Below are positions 60,462 to 64,000 of a stretch of DNA of 64,000 nucleotides, piece by piece. Made by a program: the position numbers and the translations under genes. The number at the start of each line of letters is the position of its first letter. The first letter of the stretch is position 1. The stretch is from Roseinatronobacter bogoriensis DSM 18756. Its GTDB lineage: Bacteria > Pseudomonadota > Alphaproteobacteria > Rhodobacterales > Rhodobacteraceae. The notes under the pieces were generated by a model. The model searched no databases, was not told where the DNA came from, and saw only the letters and a program-made list of their open reading frames with translations. The DNA is taken from assembly GCF_004366635.1 (NCBI RefSeq), contig NZ_SORN01000001.1, positions 758,435 to 822,434 on the forward strand, read 5' to 3'.

Positions 60462-61673
60462 ATGGCCTTACAAAGCACTCGTCCATCCGACACCTATTCG
60501 CCCCTGTATTTTCTGGCCTCTCTCGGGGCAGGGGGGCTGGCGGTCACCTTCTTCATGTGGCTGATGCACTGGATTCCCCATCCCGGCAAGACCGTGCCCG
60601 TGTTCGAGGATATCACCGCAGCATTCGCCGCTGGCCCGGTTCTGACCCAAGGCATGATCGTTGTGGCAATGATCGGGATTGCGGTATTTTCGTTTCTGAA
60701 CCTGAAACTGCTTGTCTGGAACCTGCGCCGATATGCGGCATGGTCCAAAACCGAAGCCTTCGCCAAATTCAGCAAGACCAACGCCCAAAGCCAGGTCATG
60801 GCCATGCCACTGGCGCTGGCGATGTCGGTCAATGTGCTGTTCATCATCGGCATGGTGTTCGTGCCGGGGCTGTGGTCGGTGGTCGAATACCTGTTCCCGC
60901 TGGCACTTGTCGCCTTTGTCGCAATCGGGGTCTTTGCGTTCAAACTCTATGGCGGGTTTATCGGGCGCGTGCTGACCGAAGGCGGGTTTAATTGCGCGGC
61001 CAATAACAATTTTGGTCAGGTGCTTCCGGCCTTTGCCTTTGCGATGGTTGGGGTTGGCCTTGCCGCGCCTGCCGCGCTCAGCACAGTGCCTGCGCTGTCA
61101 GGGCTTGGGCTGGTTCTTTCGACCTTCTTCCTGATGACCTCTGGCCTGATTGCCGTTGTCGCCATGATCCTTGGCCTGCGTTCGATGATGGAAAACGGTG
61201 CCAACCCTGAAACCGCGCCTACGCTGTCGATCATCGTGCCGCTGCTGGCCGTTCTGGGCATCCTCAGCCTGCGCCAGAATCATGGTCTGGGCGAACATTT
61301 CGGATCGCCCGAGATGGCAGGTGAAACACTGGTCATGCTGGCACGCTTCCTGTCGGTACAAGTGCTGTTTCTGCTGTTTGCCGGGCTGATCCTGATCCGT
61401 CAGGGCTATGCCAAACGCTTCTTGTTCGGCACTGAGAATTCGCCCGGCTCTTACGCGCTGGTCTGCCCCGGTGTCGGTTTCGCGGTGCTGATCCATTTCT
61501 TCGTCAACAAGGGGCTGGTCGATGCCGGGCTGATCGCGAAATTCGGGCCGACCTTCTGGGTGCTGACAGCCGTGGCGCTGGCCTCGCAACTGGCAATGAT
61601 CTGGCTGGTGCTGCATCTCAACCGCCGCCATTTCGGCACACCCAAGACGATCGAGGCGGTTCCGGCGGAATAA
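60462..61673 (+). CDS. Polytopic membrane protein, possibly TsoY-like
   Basis: 403 aa, about 9-10 hydrophobic helices (residues 15-35, 60-83, 113-133, 145-165, 185-210, 215-240, 255-275, 300-320 and 345-395). I recognise a weak likeness to the TsoY family, annotated as (seleno)proteins in some relatives, but cannot confirm it. Cysteines are few: one in GGFNCAANNNFGQ (about 178) and one in LVCPGVGF (about 335); a conserved NCAANNNFGQ loop stands out. It starts ATG 60462 with GGGAG 9 bases upstream, divergent from smc, and ends in a strong hairpin. Confidence 0.55.
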   Translation: MALQSTRPSDTYSPLYFLASLGAGGLAVTFFMWLMHWIPHPGKTVPVFEDITAAFAAGPVLTQGMIVVAMIGIAVFSFLNLKLLVWNLRRYAAWSKTEAFAKFSKTNAQSQVMAMPLALAMSVNVLFIIGMVFVPGLWSVVEYLFPLALVAFVAIGVFAFKLYGGFIGRVLTEGGFNCAANNNFGQVLPAFAFAMVGVGLAAPAALSTVPALSGLGLVLSTFFLMTSGLIAVVAMILGLRSMMENGANPETAPTLSIIVPLLAVLGILSLRQNHGLGEHFGSPEMAGETLVMLARFLSVQVLFLLFAGLILIRQGYAKRFLFGTENSPGSYALVCPGVGFAVLIHFFVNKGLVDAGLIAKFGPTFWVLTAVALASQLAMIWLVLHLNRRHFGTPKTIEAVPAE

Positions 61674-61692
61674 CCGCACGCCCTACGCTGGA

Positions 61693-61721
61693 CAAAGGCC
61701 GCACCTTTGGGTGCGGCCTTT
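61693..61721 (+). terminator. Terminator hairpin after the 60462 membrane protein
   Basis: A 13-bp perfect stem CAAAGGCCGCACC (61693-61705) with GGTGCGGCCTTTG (61709-61721), loop TTT. No T-tract follows on the plus strand. Confidence 0.75.
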
Positions 61722-62033
61722 GATGTATGGGATGATGCGCAATGTGATGATCTGGGGCTTTGGGGATGATGTGGCTAGACGAGAAGCGCGGACTCAAGGC
61801 CGAAGGCCGCCGCGCATCGCCGGGCCGCCCCCACGGCACGGCGATTAGGCTGCCACCAGCGCAACGATCTGAACTTTCGCGGATTTGGCCAGCATAAAGC
61901 GCTATAGATTGAACCGCGCATCGCCGTACCGCGGCCCGACGCTGCGCGCCTTGGCGTCAAGCCCGATATGTCTGCATCTCCAAAGACGCTCACCAACAGA
62001 TCACCGCCTTGCCCGACGCGGAGTTTTGCCAGA
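61722..62033. other. 312-bp intergenic region downstream of argF
   Basis: It contains two copies of CCGCGCATCGCCG (61810-61822 and 61914-61926) about 100 bp apart, and GGCGATTAGGCTG between them. No reading frame with a proper start was seen, and the longest frame overlaps the argF end. It may be a decayed remnant or a repeat family. Confidence 0.4.
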
Positions 62034-62960
62034 TCATTTGCCCAGGCAATAGCGCATGATCGCCTTTTGGGCGTGCAGCCGGTTTTCCGCCTCGTCAAAC
62101 ACAACCGATTGCGGGCCGTCCATCACCGCATTGGTCACCTCTTCCTCACGATGGGCGGGCAGGCAATGCATGAACAGCGCGTCCGGCTTTGCATGCGCCA
62201 TCAGCGCGTCATTCACCTGATAGGGGCGCAACAGGTTGTGGCGGCGTTCGCGGTTGGACTGGCTGTCATGCATGCTGACCCATGTGTCGGTGACCACCAG
62301 ATCGGCCCCTTCGACGGCGCGCTCCGCATCGCGGATAATCTCGACCTTCGATCCGGCCGCGCGGGCCAGATCGACGAATTCAGGCTCGGGGTCCAGGGCC
62401 TCCGGGCCGGTGAAGGTCAGATCGAAACCGAATTGACCGGCTGCATGCAGGAAAGACGCGCAGACATTGTTGCCATCCCCCGACCAGACGACTTTCTTGC
62501 CCGCAATCGGGCCGCGATGTTCCTCAAAGGTCTGGATATCGGCCATGATCTGGCAAGGATGCGTGCGGTTGGTCAGCCCGTTGATGACCGGGACGGACGC
62601 ATATTCGGCCAGTTCATGCAGCACGCTTTCCTCGAATGTGCGGATCATGATCATATCGACATAGCGCGACAGCACGCGCGCCGTATCGGCGATGGTTTCG
62701 CCATGCCCCAACTGCATTTCCGAGCCTGACAAAACCATGGTCTGCCCGCCCATCTGGCGCACACCGACATCGAAACTGACACGGGTACGGGTCGAGGGTT
62801 TTTCAAAAATCAGCGCGACCATATGGTTTTTCAGCGGCTGTTCGTCATCCGGCGTCGCCTTGGGCCTGCCATTGCGGGCGGCTTTCATCGCCTTGGCCTG
62901 ATTGATCATGCTGCGCAAGGCAGTGGCGTCGGTGGTGTGAATGTCTAGGAAATGCGGCAT
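62034..62960 (-). CDS. argF: Ornithine carbamoyltransferase
   Basis: Arginine-pathway enzyme (ornithine + carbamoyl phosphate to citrulline), 308 aa. Seen: carbamoyl-phosphate loop FEKPSTRTRVSF (about 53-64), the SEMQLGHGETIADTARVLSRYVDMI region, THPCQIMADIQT, VVWSGDGNNVCASFL, and the ornithine motif MHCLPAHREEEV. ATG 62960 follows a weak purine tract GAAAGAAAG. It is 75 bp downstream of argD on the same strand; the gap contains repeat copy 7. Together they form the argD-argF pair typical of Rhodobacteraceae. Confidence 0.96.
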   Translation of the reverse strand: MPHFLDIHTTDATALRSMINQAKAMKAARNGRPKATPDDEQPLKNHMVALIFEKPSTRTRVSFDVGVRQMGGQTMVLSGSEMQLGHGETIADTARVLSRYVDMIMIRTFEESVLHELAEYASVPVINGLTNRTHPCQIMADIQTFEEHRGPIAGKKVVWSGDGNNVCASFLHAAGQFGFDLTFTGPEALDPEPEFVDLARAAGSKVEIIRDAERAVEGADLVVTDTWVSMHDSQSNRERRHNLLRPYQVNDALMAHAKPDALFMHCLPAHREEEVTNAVMDGPQSVVFDEAENRLHAQKAIMRYCLGK

Positions 62961-62987
62961 CGACTGAACTTTCTTTCGGCGCTGGGG

Positions 62988-63035
62988 GCGAGGGCGCTGC
63001 CCTCGCGCTCCCGGGATATTTTTACAAGGATGAAA
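62988..63035 (-). repeat. Recurrent 3'-end element, copy 7 (variant core)
   Basis: On the minus strand, directly after the argD stop: variant core TTTCATCCTTGT then AAAAATATCCC (63035 down to about 63013), then the perfect hairpin GCGAGGGC-AGC-GCCCTCGC (63006-62988). Stop codon then core then hairpin matches copies 1, 2 and 6. Confidence 0.65.
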
Positions 63036-64000
63036 TCAGTGCAGCGACTGGGCTGCATTTTCGAGGCGGGTCACCGCTTCGGTGATTTCCTCCTCGGTGA
63101 TGGTCAGCGCGGGCAGCAGGCGGATGACATTGTCGGCCGCGGGCACCGTCAGCACGAAAGCGGCCTGTGCGGCCTTGACGATGTCGGTATTCGGGGCGCG
63201 GCATTTCAACCCCAGCATCAACCCCTGACCGCGCACATCCTCGAACAGGTCAGGATGGCTGGCGACCAGCCCTTCGAGCTTCTGGCGCATCAGCGCGCTT
63301 TTGCGATTGACCGCATCCAGAAACCCGTCTGCGGTGATGATCTCGACGACCTTGGCCCCCACGGCGCAGGCCAGCGGGTTGCCCCCATAGGTGGAGCCAT
63401 GCGTGCCCGCCCCCATACCAGAGGCCGCATGCGCCGTGGCCAGCACTGCGCCCAGCGGGAACCCCCCGCCGATGCCCTTGGCGACCATCATGATATCGGG
63501 GGTGATGCCCGCCCATTCATGCGCAAAGAGTTTGCCTGTGCGGCCCATGCCGCATTGCACCTCGTCCAGCACCAGCAGCGCGCCGGTCTGGTCACACAGA
63601 TCGCGCAGACCCCTGAGGCATTGATCGGGCAGCGGGCGGATGCCGCCTTCGCCCTGCACGGGTTCGATCATCACGGCGGCGACTGTGTCATCAAGGGCCG
63701 CGCGCAGCGCGTCATGATCGCCCCAGGGCAGGGTCTTGAAGCCGGGCATCAGCGGGCCGAACCCCTTGGTCATCTTCTCGGACCCGGCAGCGGCGATGGC
63801 CCCGGTCGAGCGGCCGTGAAATGCGCCCTCAAAGGTCAGGATGGTCGTGCGCGCGTCGCCTTTGTCAGACCAGTATTTGCGCACCATCTTGATGGCCAGT
63901 TCTGCGGCCTCTGTGCCGGAATTGGTGAAAAATGCGGTCTCTGCAAAGGTCTGATCGACCAGCGCCTGCGCCAGCGCCTCTTGCGCGGGAATGCGATAGA
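63036..64000 (-). CDS. argD: Acetylornithine aminotransferase, 5' end beyond window
   Basis: PLP-dependent aminotransferase of arginine synthesis (also succinyldiaminopimelate transaminase in some bacteria). The visible part reads in from the right edge: YRIPAQEALAQALVDQTFAETAFFTNSGTEAAELAIKMVRKYWSDKG. About 320 residues are visible of a family length near 390-400. Seen: FTNSGTEAAELAIK, the EGAFHGRSTGAIAA block, PVQGEGGIRPLPDQCLRGLRDLCDQTGALLVLDEVQCGMGRTGKLFAHEW (PLP-phosphate and D of the DEVQ motif), and the PLP Lys region MMVAKGIGGGFPLGAVLAT. The apparent start at 63887 is only an internal Met; the true start is off the window. Confidence 0.95.
   Translation of the reverse strand, partial: YRIPAQEALAQALVDQTFAETAFFTNSGTEAAELAIKMVRKYWSDKGDARTTILTFEGAFHGRSTGAIAAAGSEKMTKGFGPLMPGFKTLPWGDHDALRAALDDTVAAVMIEPVQGEGGIRPLPDQCLRGLRDLCDQTGALLVLDEVQCGMGRTGKLFAHEWAGITPDIMMVAKGIGGGFPLGAVLATAHAASGMGAGTHGSTYGGNPLACAVGAKVVEIITADGFLDAVNRKSALMRQKLEGLVASHPDLFEDVRGQGLMLGLKCRAPNTDIVKAAQAAFVLTVPAADNVIRLLPALTITEEEITEAVTRLENAAQSLH

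Overview
The window is a 64 kb piece of an alphaproteobacterial chromosome, almost certainly from the family Rhodobacteraceae (Rhodobacter/Roseobacter group). The evidence is the GC-rich, tightly packed coding, the phaR-phaP-phaC/phaZ locus, the lpxK and miaB-phoH-ybeY-corC-lnt gene orders, the glnB-glnA pair, ketol-acid reductoisomerase beside two Lrp-type regulators, and Hint-domain proteins of a type common in roseobacters. I see no phage, plasmid, insertion sequence, CRISPR array or secretion island. This is core and metabolic DNA, and nearly every large reading frame maps to a known family.

Layout. 1-1358: 5' part of the translational ABC-F ATPase EttA, cut by the left edge. 1518-9745: a nine-gene plus-strand cluster made of a polar amino-acid-type ABC importer (ATPase, binding protein, two permeases), two glutamine-synthetase-like ligases, a class I glutamine amidotransferase and a FAD amine oxidase. 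It looks like uptake and gamma-glutamylation of an amine or polyamine. 9802-14290: polyhydroxybutyrate metabolism (phaR, phaP and phaC on minus, phaZ divergent), with recognisable PhaR-type operators. 14500-19019: PmbA/TldE, a CysQ-like phosphatase, a divergent Kdo-transferase-like protein and LpxK. 19058-20539: GabD-type semialdehyde dehydrogenase. 20756-25088: a PAS/GGDEF cyclase, MgtE and PheS. 25239-27044: GlnB-GlnA. 27230-29401: NAD(P)HX repair enzyme and a small Hint-like protein. 29603-29687: tRNA-Leu(UAG). 29931-32085: ilvC and two Lrp regulators. 32126-35812: DUF952 protein, PyrD, then a MATE exporter with two thioesterases.

35943-43233 is a fatty-acid beta-oxidation region: two MerR regulators, a large acyl-CoA dehydrogenase, a small conserved-looking protein, a GST, FadA and FadB. 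Two paralogous, apparently catalytically dead Hint proteins (43270-44907) and an acyl-CoA ligase (45102-46727) follow. 46791-47831 is an unrecognised single-pass membrane protein. 47873-53344 is the minus-strand run miaB, phoH, ybeY, corC, lnt. 53376-61673 holds an EEP-family hydrolase, a BaiN/HI0933-like flavoprotein, an MFS transporter, SMC and a polytopic membrane protein. 62034-64000 is argF with the 3' part of argD.

The most distinctive signal beyond genes is a recurrent element. A core of about 23 bp (CATTTTCTTG, then a few bases, then CAAATACTC) is usually followed by a GC-rich hairpin and placed within a few bases of a stop codon in sense orientation. I find seven copies or variants. 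Other points of interest are the Hint pair with lost active-site residues, the duplicated glutamine-synthetase-like ligases around an amidotransferase, and the operator-like palindromes at the pha, fad and glnB loci. I did not find a clear-cut new multi-gene system; the interest scores reflect this.
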